DNA of 64,000 nt from Bradyrhizobium sp. (GTDB taxonomy: Bacteria; Pseudomonadota; Alphaproteobacteria; Rhizobiales; Xanthobacteraceae), in contig JAQGKC010000013.1 of NCBI GenBank assembly GCA_028290305.1, positions 15,903 to 79,902 of the forward strand, read 5' to 3'. The position numbers and the translations under genes were made by a program. Under the pieces are notes generated by a model. The model did not search any database. It saw only the letters and a program-made list of their open reading frames with translations, and was not told the DNA's origin. Positions 1 through 8,816 of this stretch are shown in pieces (within the stretch, counting starts at the first letter, position 1; each line of letters starts with the position of its first letter).

Positions 1-569
1 TCGCGCATTCGCGGTACGTCGATCACGGCATCGATCAGCACATACGCAACGTGGATGCCGCGCGGTCCCAGATCGCGCGCGATCGATTCCGATAGAATGC
101 GCTGGGCCGCCTTGGTCGGCGCAAAACCCGAAAAATTCGCCTTGCCGCGGATAGCCGAGGTGTTGCCGGTGACAAGGATCGCGCCTTTACCTGCCTTGAT
201 CATGTCCGGCGCCAGCTCGCGCGCCAGATACAGCAGACCCATGACATTTACCTGAAAATTATGTTCGAGCATCTGCGGCTCGATTTCGAGAAATGTTCCC
301 CAGCCTCCTCCCACCGCATTGTGGATGAGGACATCTGGGGAGCCGTACAATTTTCGTACGTTGGCAACGGCGTCCGCGACCTGGCTCTCGCTGGACACGT
401 CGCAGATCACAGCGTGGGTGTCTGGAAGCTCTCGCTCAAGCGCGGCGATGCGATCCGGTGAACGAGCCAAGGCGATCACGCGAAATCCTCCGGCCGCGAA
501 ACGCCGGACGATCGCAGATCCGGTGCCGGGGCCGACACCAGTCACAATGGCAATTGGCTTGTCGGTCAC
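1..569 (-). CDS. SDR family oxidoreductase, Phe-type (SDR_c10-like), 3' end cut by window edge
   Basis: Short-chain dehydrogenase/reductase fold, 189 codons visible. The start is GTG at 569, preceded by AGGTGAGG. The N-terminal nucleotide-binding turn reads TGVGPGTG near residue 10, and NAV at about 84-86 matches the SDR NAG position. Ser138 is present, but the catalytic Tyr of the YxxxK motif is Phe149 (FAPTK, Lys153). That pattern fits the SDR_c10 subgroup, which keeps the Lys but lacks the Tyr. It is the last visible gene of a leftward operon of acyl-CoA enzymes, so a role in CoA-thioester or keto/hydroxy-acid metabolism is likely. Substrate unknown; ordinary oxidoreductase activity is uncertain because of the Tyr loss. 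Confidence 0.85.
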   Translation of the reverse strand, partial: MTDKPIAIVTGVGPGTGSAIVRRFAAGGFRVIALARSPDRIAALERELPDTHAVICDVSSESQVADAVANVRKLYGSPDVLIHNAVGGGWGTFLEIEPQMLEHNFQVNVMGLLYLARELAPDMIKAGKGAILVTGNTSAIRGKANFSGFAPTKAAQRILSESIARDLGPRGIHVAYVLIDAVIDVPRMR

Positions 570-605
570 GAGGTCTGCCTCACCTTCTATCTAGTCGAAA
601 GGATT

Positions 606-1433
606 CTATTGCCCGGTGAATGCGGGCTTGCGTTTGTCGATGAAGGCATGCACCGCCTCCTTGTGATCGTTCGTCCGGGCGGACCGGACCATGTTCTCCG
701 CTTCCTGGTCCATTGAATCCAGAAAGTCCGACGTTACGGCGTGGTCAAGGTTGTCTTTCATGTAGGCCAGTGCGATTGAGGGCCCCTCGGCCAGAGATTT
801 TGCCAGCGCAAACGCGGCGGCACGAAGTTCGGCATCAGGCACGACACGGTTGACGAGACCAAGCGTCTCGCCGCGGCGTGCGTCGATCCGTTCCGACAGG
901 AACATCAATTCCCGCGCCCGCGATGTGCCCACCAGCCGCGTCAGCAACCATGCGATGCCGTAGTCTCCGGTCAACCCGATGCGGGCATATCCCGTGGCCA
1001 TGATGGCGGATTCAGCGGCAATGCGGATATCGCATGCGAGCGCCAGTGCGAGGCCGGCGCCTGCCGCAGGTCCCGGAAGCGCTGCAATCGTCGGCTTTCT
1101 CACGGCCACCAGCGCGCCGGTCAACGTGCGCTGCTTCACTCGCAGGTCTGCAACGCGCTGCTCGAGCGTTGCCTCGGCTTTGGTTGCATTGCTCCCCATG
1201 CCCTTGACATCGCCTCCGGCGCAAAAGGCATTGCCGGCACCCGTGATCAGCAGCGCGCCGACCTCCGGATCATCGCCGCACTGCTTGATCATGCGCCGCA
1301 GCGCAGGAGTCAGTCGGTCAGAGAGCGCGTTGCGTGCTTCAGGACGGTTGAGCGTGATGAGCGCGACGCGGTCCCGGATTTCGCACAACAGCTCGCTGGT
1401 TCCGGTGTCGACCTCGATGCGATTGTCTGCCAT
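606..1433 (-). CDS. Enoyl-CoA hydratase/isomerase family protein (crotonase fold)
   Basis: A 275-aa crotonase-family protein of usual length. The two oxyanion-hole segments are visible (AFCAGGDVKG near residue 70 and ALPGPAAGAGLALA near 118). The usual catalytic Glu region is replaced by GLTGDYG, with an Asp, so the exact reaction (hydration, isomerisation or C-C cleavage) cannot be fixed. GGGAGAG precedes the ATG by 6 nt. It lies in the leftward operon between the nitronate-monooxygenase-like gene and the SDR at the left edge, consistent with a beta-oxidation-like step on a CoA thioester. Confidence 0.9.
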   Translation of the reverse strand: MADNRIEVDTGTSELLCEIRDRVALITLNRPEARNALSDRLTPALRRMIKQCGDDPEVGALLITGAGNAFCAGGDVKGMGSNATKAEATLEQRVADLRVKQRTLTGALVAVRKPTIAALPGPAAGAGLALALACDIRIAAESAIMATGYARIGLTGDYGIAWLLTRLVGTSRARELMFLSERIDARRGETLGLVNRVVPDAELRAAAFALAKSLAEGPSIALAYMKDNLDHAVTSDFLDSMDQEAENMVRSARTNDHKEAVHAFIDKRKPAFTGQ

Positions 1434-1448
1434 TCGAACTCTCCCGTC

Positions 1449-2453
1449 TCAGGCGACTTTCAGAGACGCTTTGCTCTCAGTGCCAAGAAATCCCACCAGC
1501 CGGTCCAGGATCAGGCGTTCGGCGTCAGCCATGATGCCATCGATCAGTTCCTTGACCGTCGGGATATCGTGGATGAGGCCGACGACCATGCCGCAGCTCC
1601 AGGCTCCCGCATCCATGTCGCCATCAATCATGACCTTGGGGTAGACCCCGGCAACCTCGTCGTGGATATCCGCGATCTGCAGCTGGCTGCCCTTCTCGCG
1701 CTCGATTTCCAGCAGCCGTTCGACACCGGCATTCTTGAGTACGCGCTCGGTATTTCTCAGGGTGCGCATGACCAGCCTGGTGTCGAGCTCCGACGCCGCG
1801 ACGATGGCCTTCTTGACGTTGTCGTGCACCGGCGCTTCCTTGGTGGCAATGAACCGTGTGCCCATGTTCATACCTGCGGCTCCCATGGCGAGCGCGGCGA
1901 CCAGGCTGCGCGCATCGGCCATGCCGCCGGACGCAACGAACGGAATTTTCAGCTCCTCCGCGGCGCGGGGAAGCAGAATCATGTTGGGCATGTCGTCTTC
2001 ACCGGGATGGCCCCCGCACTCGAAGCCATCCACGCTGACGGCGTCGCAGCCGATCTGCTCGGCCTTCAACGAGTGCCGAACCGACGTGCATTTGTGAATC
2101 ACCTTGATGCCTGCGGCCTTTAGCGCCGGCATATATTGCTCGGGGCTGCGCCCCGCCGTTTCGACGATTCTGATTCCGCCTTCCTTGATGGCGGCGATGT
2201 ATTCGGGATAAGGCGGCGCAGAGAACGTGGGCAGGAACGTCAGGTTCACGCCGAACGGCTTGTCGGTCAGGTCGTGACAGTGCGCAATTTCCTTGGCCAG
2301 CAATTCCGGCGTACGCTGCGTCAGACCGGTGATGATGCCGAGACCGCCCGCATTCGAAACCGCGCCGGCGAGTTCGGCGAAGCCGACATAGTGCATCCCA
2401 CCCTGTATGATCGGATGTTCGATACCAAACAATTCGGTGATGGCTGTTTTCAT
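1449..2453 (-). CDS. Nitronate monooxygenase-like FMN protein (2-nitropropane dioxygenase family)
   Basis: A 334-aa TIM-barrel flavoprotein. FMN-binding features include GGMADARSLVAALAMGA and MGTRF in the C-terminal half. VDGFECGGHPGED carries the His usually placed near the flavin. ATG at 2453 is chosen because GGAGAG sits 3-8 nt upstream; an in-frame TTG 12 nt earlier lacks a ribosome site. Family members oxidise nitronates, but relatives also act as FMN-dependent enzymes in steroid ring degradation (IpdC-like). The setting among acyl-CoA dehydrogenases, a thiolase and a hydratase favours a CoA-pathway role over nitroalkane oxidation (inference). Confidence 0.88.
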   Translation of the reverse strand: MKTAITELFGIEHPIIQGGMHYVGFAELAGAVSNAGGLGIITGLTQRTPELLAKEIAHCHDLTDKPFGVNLTFLPTFSAPPYPEYIAAIKEGGIRIVETAGRSPEQYMPALKAAGIKVIHKCTSVRHSLKAEQIGCDAVSVDGFECGGHPGEDDMPNMILLPRAAEELKIPFVASGGMADARSLVAALAMGAAGMNMGTRFIATKEAPVHDNVKKAIVAASELDTRLVMRTLRNTERVLKNAGVERLLEIEREKGSQLQIADIHDEVAGVYPKVMIDGDMDAGAWSCGMVVGLIHDIPTVKELIDGIMADAERLILDRLVGFLGTESKASLKVA

Positions 2454-2467
2454 TGTTCTCTCCAAAT

Positions 2468-2692
2468 CTATCTCAGCAATTGCGGGGCTAGGCCCCGCGT
2501 CGAAACTTCATGCACCGGCGGCAACGACAGTATGTCGATGAGTTCCGCTGGGTATCTTTTCTGCCATGGACGGTAGATTGTCCTGAGTTTTCGGCGGACA
2601 GGGTTGTCCGCGGAACGAGCCTTGTCCTGCGCAGCTTCATCCTCGAGACTTTCGATCAGAAGCAGACCGTAGATGTAATCCGGCGAACACAT
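2468..2692 (-). CDS. Small conserved-looking hypothetical protein, 74 aa
   Basis: Not recognised. An open frame of 74 codons fills the gap between thiolase and nitronate-monooxygenase-like genes. GGAGGG at 2705-2700 sits 7 nt before the ATG at 2692; an in-frame ATG at 2698 would be too close to it. The protein is charged and soluble-looking (MCSPDYIYGLLLIESLED at the start, then a basic RRKLRTIYRPWQKRYP stretch), with no signal peptide or membrane segment. The same strand, tight spacing and good ribosome site argue for a translated operon member, possibly an accessory or small-subunit protein. Function unknown. Confidence 0.6.
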   Translation of the reverse strand: MCSPDYIYGLLLIESLEDEAAQDKARSADNPVRRKLRTIYRPWQKRYPAELIDILSLPPVHEVSTRGLAPQLLR

Positions 2693-2736
2693 CCGCATTC
2701 CCTCCGATGTCCAGTTTCCATATCGTGGTCTTCGCG

Positions 2737-3921
2737 TCAGTGGACGATTTCGAACAACCCCGCGGCGCCCATGCCGCCGCCGATGCACATGGTCACCACG
2801 CCATATTTGGCCTTGCGACGACGTCCCTCGATCAGGATATGCCCGGTGAGCCGCGATCCGGTCATGCCATAGGGGTGGCCTATCGAAATCGAACCGCCGT
2901 TGACGTTGAGTTTCTCGGGATCGATGCCCAATTTGTCGCGGCAATAAATCACCTGGACGGCATAGGCTTCGTTCAATTCCCAGAGATCGATGTCATCGAT
3001 CTTCAGGCCGTGTCGCTTGAGCAGGCGCGGGATCGCCGCGACCGGGCCGACGCCCATCTCGTGCGGCTCGACGCCAACAGCGACGAAGCCGCGAAAGATG
3101 CCCAGCGGATTTAAACCCTTCTTCGCCGCGATCTTGTCGCTCATGATCACGCAGGCCGACGCGCCGTCCGAGAGCTGGCTCGCATTGCCGGCGCTGATCG
3201 TCTTGCCTTCGAACACAGGCTTGATGCTGGCGAGCCCCTCGGCCGTGGTTTCCGGGCGCGGACCCTCGTCCTTGGTCAGCATGATTTCCTTCAGCGACAC
3301 TTGCTTGGTGTCCTTGTCCATAACGGCCATTTTGGTCTTGAATGGAACTATCTCGTCGCTGAACCGGCCGCCTTGAAGGGCCGCGGCGGTGCGGCGCTGG
3401 CATTCAAGGCTGTATTCGTCCTGGCGCTCGCGTGAAATCTTGTAGCGCTCCGCCACGACTTCGGCCGTCTCGAGCATCGTCATGTACATTTCAGGCTTCA
3501 TCGCCATCAATTCATCGTCGATCGCGTGAAACTTGTTCATGTGGTCGTTCTGCACAAGGCTGATCGACTCGACACCCCCGGCTACCGCGACTTCGACGCC
3601 GTCAAGCATCACCGAACGGGCGGCAACCGCAATCGACTGCAGCCCGGAAGCGCATTGACGATCGATCGTGGTCCCAGCCACCGTGACCGGCAGGCCGGCC
3701 CGGATCGCGCCTTTGCGTGCGACGTTCATCACCATCGTGCCCTGCTGCATCGCGCAGCCCATCACCACATCCTCGACTTCGCCGGGTTCGATCTTTGCGC
3801 GCCTGACCGCCTCTGCAATGACATGCCCGGCGATGGTCGGGCCTTCGGTGTTGTTCAGCGCGCCGCGATAGGCTTTGCCAACTCCCGCGCGGGCTGTCGA
3901 TACGATCACGGCTTCGTTCAT
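2737..3921 (-). CDS. Acetyl-CoA acetyltransferase family thiolase
   Basis: A 394-aa thiolase, normal length. The nucleophile Cys90 (DRQCASGLQS), His349 (SISIGHPYG) and Cys379 (MCIGGGMGAAG) form the expected catalytic set. Start at 3921 has AGAGGTG upstream. The frame stays open further upstream, into the acyl-CoA dehydrogenase gene, but that extension has no thiolase character. It probably catalyses thiolytic cleavage of a 3-ketoacyl-CoA at the end of the pathway encoded by this operon. The annotation as a degradative thiolase is inferred from neighbours. Confidence 0.95.
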   Translation of the reverse strand: MNEAVIVSTARAGVGKAYRGALNNTEGPTIAGHVIAEAVRRAKIEPGEVEDVVMGCAMQQGTMVMNVARKGAIRAGLPVTVAGTTIDRQCASGLQSIAVAARSVMLDGVEVAVAGGVESISLVQNDHMNKFHAIDDELMAMKPEMYMTMLETAEVVAERYKISRERQDEYSLECQRRTAAALQGGRFSDEIVPFKTKMAVMDKDTKQVSLKEIMLTKDEGPRPETTAEGLASIKPVFEGKTISAGNASQLSDGASACVIMSDKIAAKKGLNPLGIFRGFVAVGVEPHEMGVGPVAAIPRLLKRHGLKIDDIDLWELNEAYAVQVIYCRDKLGIDPEKLNVNGGSISIGHPYGMTGSRLTGHILIEGRRRKAKYGVVTMCIGGGMGAAGLFEIVH

Positions 3922-3977
3922 GTCACACCTCTGGTTATCGGGTTCGGGCAGCGGCCGCTGCGTTGAAGGAATGCAAG

Positions 3978-5108
3978 TCAGTTTTCCCGCGCGTATCGCA
4001 TGAGATGATATCCGGGGTCGCCAAACTGGATGTTGATGGCAGCGATCCGCTTGAAGTAATGACCGACGTTCAATTCGTCGCTCATGCCCATGCCGCCGTG
4101 AAGCTGCACCGCCTGTTCGCCGACAAAACGCGCAGCTTCGCCCACCTTCGATTTCGCACCGGAGGCGAGCTTCGAGCAACCCGGCTCGTTCGCGGCCAGC
4201 GTGAGATTCAGATGCTGGGTCAGCGAGATCGATTCTTCCAGCGCGATGAACATGTCGACCATGCGATGCTGCAATACCTGAAACGTCCCGAGCGCGACGC
4301 CGAATTGCTTGCGCGTCTTGGCGTATTCCAGCGTCGCGGAATTCAGTTCCGTCATCGCGCCGACAGCTTCCGCGCAAAGCGCGGCAATGGCGCGGTCGCG
4401 GCACGCCTCCAGGATGGCGACACCCTGCCCTTCTTCGCCGAACATCCGGCTGGCCGGGACCCGTACGTCCTCAAGGGTGATTTCCGCGGCGCGTCGACCG
4501 TCAATCGTCTTGAAACTTTGCAGGTGAAGATTGGCCGACTGCCGGTCTACGATGAACAGGCTGACCCCGCTGCGATCGCGCGGATCGCCCGACGTGCGCG
4601 CTGAGACGATCAGCGTATCGGCCCATGGCGCGCCGATCACTGCCGCCTTGGCGCCGCTCAGGACATATTCGTCGCCATCGCGCTTCGCTGTCGTCGCGAC
4701 GTTGCTGAGATCGTAACGCGAGCGCCCCTCCGCCCACGCCAGCGCCCAGGTAGCCTTTCCCGCCGCTATCTCCGGCAAAAACTCCTCGCGCTGCGCCTTC
4801 GTTCCGGCCTGCGTGATGATCCCGCCCGCGAGCACGACGGTTTCGAAAAAAGGCTCGACCACGAGATTGCGACCGAACTCCTGCATGATGATCATGCTCG
4901 CCAGAGGGCCTTCGCCAAAACCTCCAAAATCTTCCGGGAAAGGCGCCGCCAGCAGGCCAAGCTCGGCGAAGGCATCCCAATGCTTTCGGCTCCAGCCTTC
5001 TTCGGTCGCGACGATCTTGCGACGGGTATCGAAATCATACTGGTCACGGAGCAGCCGCTGAATGCTGCTGCGCAGGAGCTCCTGTTCTTCCGTAAACTGA
5101 ATGTCCAC
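3978..5108 (-). CDS. Acyl-CoA dehydrogenase (smaller partner of a pair)
   Basis: A 376-aa FAD-dependent acyl-CoA dehydrogenase with N-terminal helical domain, central beta domain and C-terminal helical domain. AVQLHGGMGMSDEL near the C terminus is characteristic. AGGTGG precedes the start. It lies 21 bp downstream of a second, larger acyl-CoA dehydrogenase gene. Such adjacent, divergent pairs often form alpha2beta2 heterotetramers in which only one subunit carries the base, as known for steroid side-chain FadE pairs. It likely introduces the alpha-beta double bond in an unusual acyl-CoA. Heteromer formation is inferred. Confidence 0.92.
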   Translation of the reverse strand: MDIQFTEEQELLRSSIQRLLRDQYDFDTRRKIVATEEGWSRKHWDAFAELGLLAAPFPEDFGGFGEGPLASMIIMQEFGRNLVVEPFFETVVLAGGIITQAGTKAQREEFLPEIAAGKATWALAWAEGRSRYDLSNVATTAKRDGDEYVLSGAKAAVIGAPWADTLIVSARTSGDPRDRSGVSLFIVDRQSANLHLQSFKTIDGRRAAEITLEDVRVPASRMFGEEGQGVAILEACRDRAIAALCAEAVGAMTELNSATLEYAKTRKQFGVALGTFQVLQHRMVDMFIALEESISLTQHLNLTLAANEPGCSKLASGAKSKVGEAARFVGEQAVQLHGGMGMSDELNVGHYFKRIAAINIQFGDPGYHLMRYAREN

Positions 5109-5129
5109 CTGGCGCCTCGTGCGAACGGG

Positions 5130-6311
5130 TTACAGACCAAGCACTGCTTTTGCGATGATGTTGCGCTGGATCTCGTTCGATCCGCCATAGATGCTGAGCT
5201 TGCGCGCGTTGAGATATTTTTCAGACGCCGTGTGTCCGTAATCCGGCCCGGGCATGAACATGTTGTCGCTCGCCGGATGCTCGCGAAGCGCAAGACCATA
5301 ATTGCCGATCGCGCGGTGCGTGAGGTCGGTGATGCGCTGGAAGATTTCAGTGCCCCTGATCTTGAACAGCGAGGCCGCCGGTCCGGGGTTTATCCCCCGC
5401 GACATCTGCGCAACCACACGCAGTTCGGTCGCCTCAAGTGCGAGAACATCAAGCTCGACCCGCGCGATGTCCTTGACGAACTCGTCCAGCGTCGGATCGT
5501 CTTCGTCGATTTCGGTCTTCACGATTTTCTTCAGGCGATTCAGGTAGCGTGTCGAACGGCCGATCCCGGCCATGCTGGTGCGCTCGTTGCCGAGCAGGAA
5601 CTTGGCATAGGTCCAGCCCTTGTTTTCCTCGCCGATCAGGTTTTCGACGGGGACGCGCACATTTTCGAGGAACACGTCGTTGATTTCATGGGAGCCGTCG
5701 ATCGTGATGATCGGACGCACAGTGACTCCCGGTGTCTTCATATCGATCAGCAGGAACGAAATCCCGGCCTGCGCCTTCGCAGCCGGATCGGTGCGGACCA
5801 GGCAAAAGATCCAGTCAGCGTGCTGCGCCAGCGTGGTCCAGGTCTTGTGTCCATTGACGATGTAGTGATCGCCGTCGCGCACCGCCTTGGTGCGAACCGA
5901 TGCCAGATCGGAGCCCGAGCCAGGCTCCGAATAGCCCTGACACCACCAGTCGTCGCCGGACAGAATCCCCGGCAAGAACTTCTTCTTCTGCGCGTCGTTG
6001 CCGTAGGTATAGATGACCGGACCCACCATGGTCACGCTGAAGGCCAGCGGCGGCAGTGTTCCGGCACGCGAGGTCTCCTGCTCCCAGATAAAGCGTTGCG
6101 TGATCGACCAGCCGGGGCCGCCATATTCCTTCGGCCACAGCGGAGCGATCCATCCCTTCTTGTGGAGAATCCTGTGCCAGAGCATCGACTGCTCCTTGGT
6201 CAGGTCGGTCTCCGGATTGGGAACACGCATGTCCTGCGGATAATTCTCCGCGATGAAGGCGCGTACTTCATCGCGAAATGCCGCATCTTCCTTTGAAAGG
6301 CTGAGTTCCAT
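5130..6311 (-). CDS. Acyl-CoA dehydrogenase (larger partner of a pair)
   Basis: A 393-aa acyl-CoA dehydrogenase. WCQGYSEPGSGSDLAS is the family's FAD/substrate signature, and the C terminus contains YGGSNEIQRNIIAK. AAGAGAG lies before the ATG. It is separated by 21 bp from the 376-aa dehydrogenase and by 12 bp from the SDR upstream, so all three are co-transcribed leftward. Sequence style resembles the FadE-type dehydrogenases that act on branched or cyclic acyl-CoAs rather than straight-chain ones. Substrate unknown. Confidence 0.93.
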   Translation of the reverse strand: MELSLSKEDAAFRDEVRAFIAENYPQDMRVPNPETDLTKEQSMLWHRILHKKGWIAPLWPKEYGGPGWSITQRFIWEQETSRAGTLPPLAFSVTMVGPVIYTYGNDAQKKKFLPGILSGDDWWCQGYSEPGSGSDLASVRTKAVRDGDHYIVNGHKTWTTLAQHADWIFCLVRTDPAAKAQAGISFLLIDMKTPGVTVRPIITIDGSHEINDVFLENVRVPVENLIGEENKGWTYAKFLLGNERTSMAGIGRSTRYLNRLKKIVKTEIDEDDPTLDEFVKDIARVELDVLALEATELRVVAQMSRGINPGPAASLFKIRGTEIFQRITDLTHRAIGNYGLALREHPASDNMFMPGPDYGHTASEKYLNARKLSIYGGSNEIQRNIIAKAVLGL

Positions 6312-6323
6312 CGGTGCGCTCTC

Positions 6324-7067
6324 TTACCATTTCTCTCCGAATGGCCGGATTTCGTGCTCGAAGGTCCAGGCATCGCGCGGCTGCTGATAGAGCTGCCAAT
6401 ACGCTTCCGCGACCGCGGCCGGCCGCATCAGGCGGTTGGGATCGAGATTCTCGATGGCCTGCGGTCCTTCCCTGCCCACGATGAGTTGCCGCACCCACTC
6501 GGTGTCGACGCTGGAATCGATGACGAGATGGGCGACATGGATATTTTTGGGGCCGAGTTCGCGTGCGATCGATTGCGCAACGGCACGCAATCCGAATTTC
6601 GCGCTGGCAAATGCCGCAAAACCGGATCCTCCGCGCATGCTGGCCGTCGCGCCGGTGAAGAAGATGTTGCCCTTGCCGCGGGGAAGCATCAAACGCGCGG
6701 CCTCGCGGCCGGCAAGAAAGCCTGAATAGCAGGCCATTTCCCACACTTTGCGGAAGACCCGCTCGGTCGTGTCCACGATCGGAAAATTCACATTGGCGCC
6801 GATGTTGAAGACGCAAACCTCCAACGGCGCATGCTTGTCGGCGTCGCCCAGGAAGGACACGATCTCGTCCTCCTTGCGCGCGTCGAGCGCCCGCCCGAAC
6901 ACCTTTCCACCCGCCGCCTCGATTTCCTTGACGAGCGGCGCGAGTTTCTCTCCCTGACGACGTCCGACAAAGACCGTGAAACCTTCGGACGCAAACTTCT
7001 TGGCGATCTCACCGCCGATAAAGTCGCCGGCACCGACAACCGCTACGGTCGCATTTCGCTTTTCCAC
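6324..7067 (-). CDS. SDR family protein, Phe-type (SDR_c10-like)
   Basis: A 247-aa SDR. The cofactor turn is VGAGDFIGG (residues 11-19), an incomplete TGxxxGxG. Ser143 is present; Phe153 replaces catalytic Tyr while Lys157 remains (FASAK). Translation starts at GTG 7067 after GGAGAAA. It is closely similar along its whole length to the 247-aa SDR at 8938-9681, including the AKFGLRAVAQ and RELGPKNIHV segments, so the two are paralogues on either side of the shared promoter region. Conventional Tyr-dependent hydride chemistry is doubtful; the role in the pathway is open. Confidence 0.88.
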   Translation of the reverse strand: MEKRNATVAVVGAGDFIGGEIAKKFASEGFTVFVGRRQGEKLAPLVKEIEAAGGKVFGRALDARKEDEIVSFLGDADKHAPLEVCVFNIGANVNFPIVDTTERVFRKVWEMACYSGFLAGREAARLMLPRGKGNIFFTGATASMRGGSGFAAFASAKFGLRAVAQSIARELGPKNIHVAHLVIDSSVDTEWVRQLIVGREGPQAIENLDPNRLMRPAAVAEAYWQLYQQPRDAWTFEHEIRPFGEKW

Positions 7068-7147
7068 GGGGTTTCTCCAGAGCGAGAGGGATATTTTTCA
7101 GATTTCAGTTCGTCAGGGGGGCGCAACGAGGTGCATCCCCATCGTCA

Positions 7148-8704
7148 TCAAGCGCCGCGTAACGATTCCGCCAGTTTATGTTTGAGGATCTTGCCGGTGG
7201 AAGTTGCCGGCAGGGCCTCCAGCACGACAATTTCCGATGGCCGTTTATATGAGGTCAGTTGCGAACTGGCGTGAGCCTTCAGTTCTTCCGCGCTTGCGGT
7301 CGCGCCCTGAATAAGCTGGACGAAGGCTACCACCTCTTCATTGCCTTCGACCGAACGGCCGACAACGGCGGACTGAACGACAGAGCCATGTGAATTGAGG
7401 ACCGCTTCGATCTCGGCGGGATAGACGTTGAATCCGGAACGGATGATCATTTCCTTGGTGCGGCCGACGATATACAAACAGTCGCCTTCGCAGCGCGCGA
7501 GATCCCCGGTGTTGAACCAGCCTTCGCCATCGATCGCTTTTGCCGTCAAATCTGGTGCGCGATAATAGCCGCGCATGACATTGCGTCCCCGCACATGCAG
7601 TTCGCCAACGTGTCCGTCGGGCACCGCAGCGCCATCGGGGCCGATAATCCTCGACTCGATGCCCGGCAACAGGGATCCAACCGCCTGATCGTCCCTCGGG
7701 TTGTCGATCCGCACCCCGGAGATGCCGGGCGAACACTCGGTGATGCCGTAGCCGTTGAGCAAGGGCAGGCCGAGTTCGTGTTGCACCCGCGATTTCAGAT
7801 TGAGGTCCAGCGGCGCACCGGCGACCGCGATCAAGCGCAGCGAGCCGCGCTCCAGACGGTCGATGCCTGCGATCGTCTTGTATTCGAGCAATCTTTGATA
7901 GGTGGCGGGTACGCCGTTGAGGATCGTGATCCCTTCTTCGGCCATCGCTCTGGCAAGGGCCGCGGGATCATACTTGCTGACGAGGCGCACCGTGGCGCCG
8001 CTCATCAGCGTCATGATCAGAAGCGAGATGCCCACGATGTGCGAGATCGGCAGAACGACATAGACCTTGTCGTCGGCATCCATCTTTCGAAACCAGGCCG
8101 TGGTTTTGGCGCTCATCAGCAGGTTTTCGTGCGTCAGCATCACGCCCTTCGGTGTTCCCGTGGTTCCCGAAGTGTAGATCAGCACCGCAACCTGCCGAGC
8201 ACTGCTTGCTTCCACCGGCTCGGGTACTGTTGTCTCGTTGAGCGCGCCGATGCCGATATCGTTCAGCGATCCTATACCGTCGATTGTCGCCTCATACCGT
8301 GCGGCGTGGCTCGCCGCCTCCTTTGAGACGCCGGCGGTGAAAAATACCCGTCGGGCTCCGCTGTGGTCGCGGATCTGGTCAAGCTCGCGTGGCGACAGCC
8401 TCGGATTGACGACGATGGCCCAGGCATCGATCCGGCTCGCGGCGAGAAGCATGCCGGCCAGCGCGATGCAGTTCTCGCTGACGATCATCATCCGGTCGCC
8501 GGGCCGGATCCCAAGCGATTGAAGATCGGCTGCGATTTGCCTGATAGCGTCGTGCAGTTCGCGATAGTTCCATGTCACGCCGTCTTCGACGAGCGCCGGA
8601 TGATGGGGCGTTGCTTCGGCATAGTGGTCGATGACGTCGTGGATTCGATGCGGAAGCGCCGCGAGGATCTCAGCGATATCGATCGTTTCCGCCGGGTTCG
8701 CCAA
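7148..8704 (-). CDS. AMP-forming acyl-CoA ligase (first gene of the main leftward operon)
   Basis: ANL-superfamily ligase, about 518 aa. The P-loop is LIYTSGTTGTPKGVML. The hinge and C-terminal lysine motif ([10 protein letters not shown], then ATSTGKILKHKL) are intact. TTG at 8704 is preferred because GGGAGG lies 5 nt upstream; an in-frame TTG at 8734 has no such site. It would activate a carboxylic acid to its CoA thioester, feeding the acyl-CoA dehydrogenases encoded downstream. The promoter with the AGTTC-N7-GAACT palindrome is about 50 bp upstream. Confidence 0.9.
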   Translation of the reverse strand: MANPAETIDIAEILAALPHRIHDVIDHYAEATPHHPALVEDGVTWNYRELHDAIRQIAADLQSLGIRPGDRMMIVSENCIALAGMLLAASRIDAWAIVVNPRLSPRELDQIRDHSGARRVFFTAGVSKEAASHAARYEATIDGIGSLNDIGIGALNETTVPEPVEASSARQVAVLIYTSGTTGTPKGVMLTHENLLMSAKTTAWFRKMDADDKVYVVLPISHIVGISLLIMTLMSGATVRLVSKYDPAALARAMAEEGITILNGVPATYQRLLEYKTIAGIDRLERGSLRLIAVAGAPLDLNLKSRVQHELGLPLLNGYGITECSPGISGVRIDNPRDDQAVGSLLPGIESRIIGPDGAAVPDGHVGELHVRGRNVMRGYYRAPDLTAKAIDGEGWFNTGDLARCEGDCLYIVGRTKEMIIRSGFNVYPAEIEAVLNSHGSVVQSAVVGRSVEGNEEVVAFVQLIQGATASAEELKAHASSQLTSYKRPSEIVVLEALPATSTGKILKHKLAESLRGA

Positions 8705-8755
8705 AACCACCTCCCATGACGTCGATCCGCTCAACGGCGATCGACCTGTCGAAAT

Positions 8756-8783
8756 ATTACAGTTCTTTTTTAGAACTAGTCAA
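8756..8783 (-). promoter_or_regulatory. Leftward promoter with palindromic operator AGTTC-N7-GAACT (site 1)
   Basis: On the minus strand TTGACT (8783-8778) and TGTAAT (8761-8756) are separated by 16 bp. The perfect inverted repeat AGTTC-N7-GAACT occupies 8761-8777, between the boxes. It would control the ligase operon and may also affect the divergent SDR-GST genes. The same arrangement recurs at 12391-12417 and 16107-16134. A DNA-binding protein here would sit over the promoter spacer. The HxlR regulator at 12553 is the obvious candidate (inference). Confidence 0.7.
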
Positions 8784-8816
8784 TCGATATCAGTACAATG
8801 TGATCAAAGGAGCGCA

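Noticed and set aside
3922..4404. Upstream extension of the thiolase frame
   Set aside because: Overlaps the acyl-CoA dehydrogenase gene and lacks thiolase homology; the ATG at 3921 has a ribosome site and gives the standard length.
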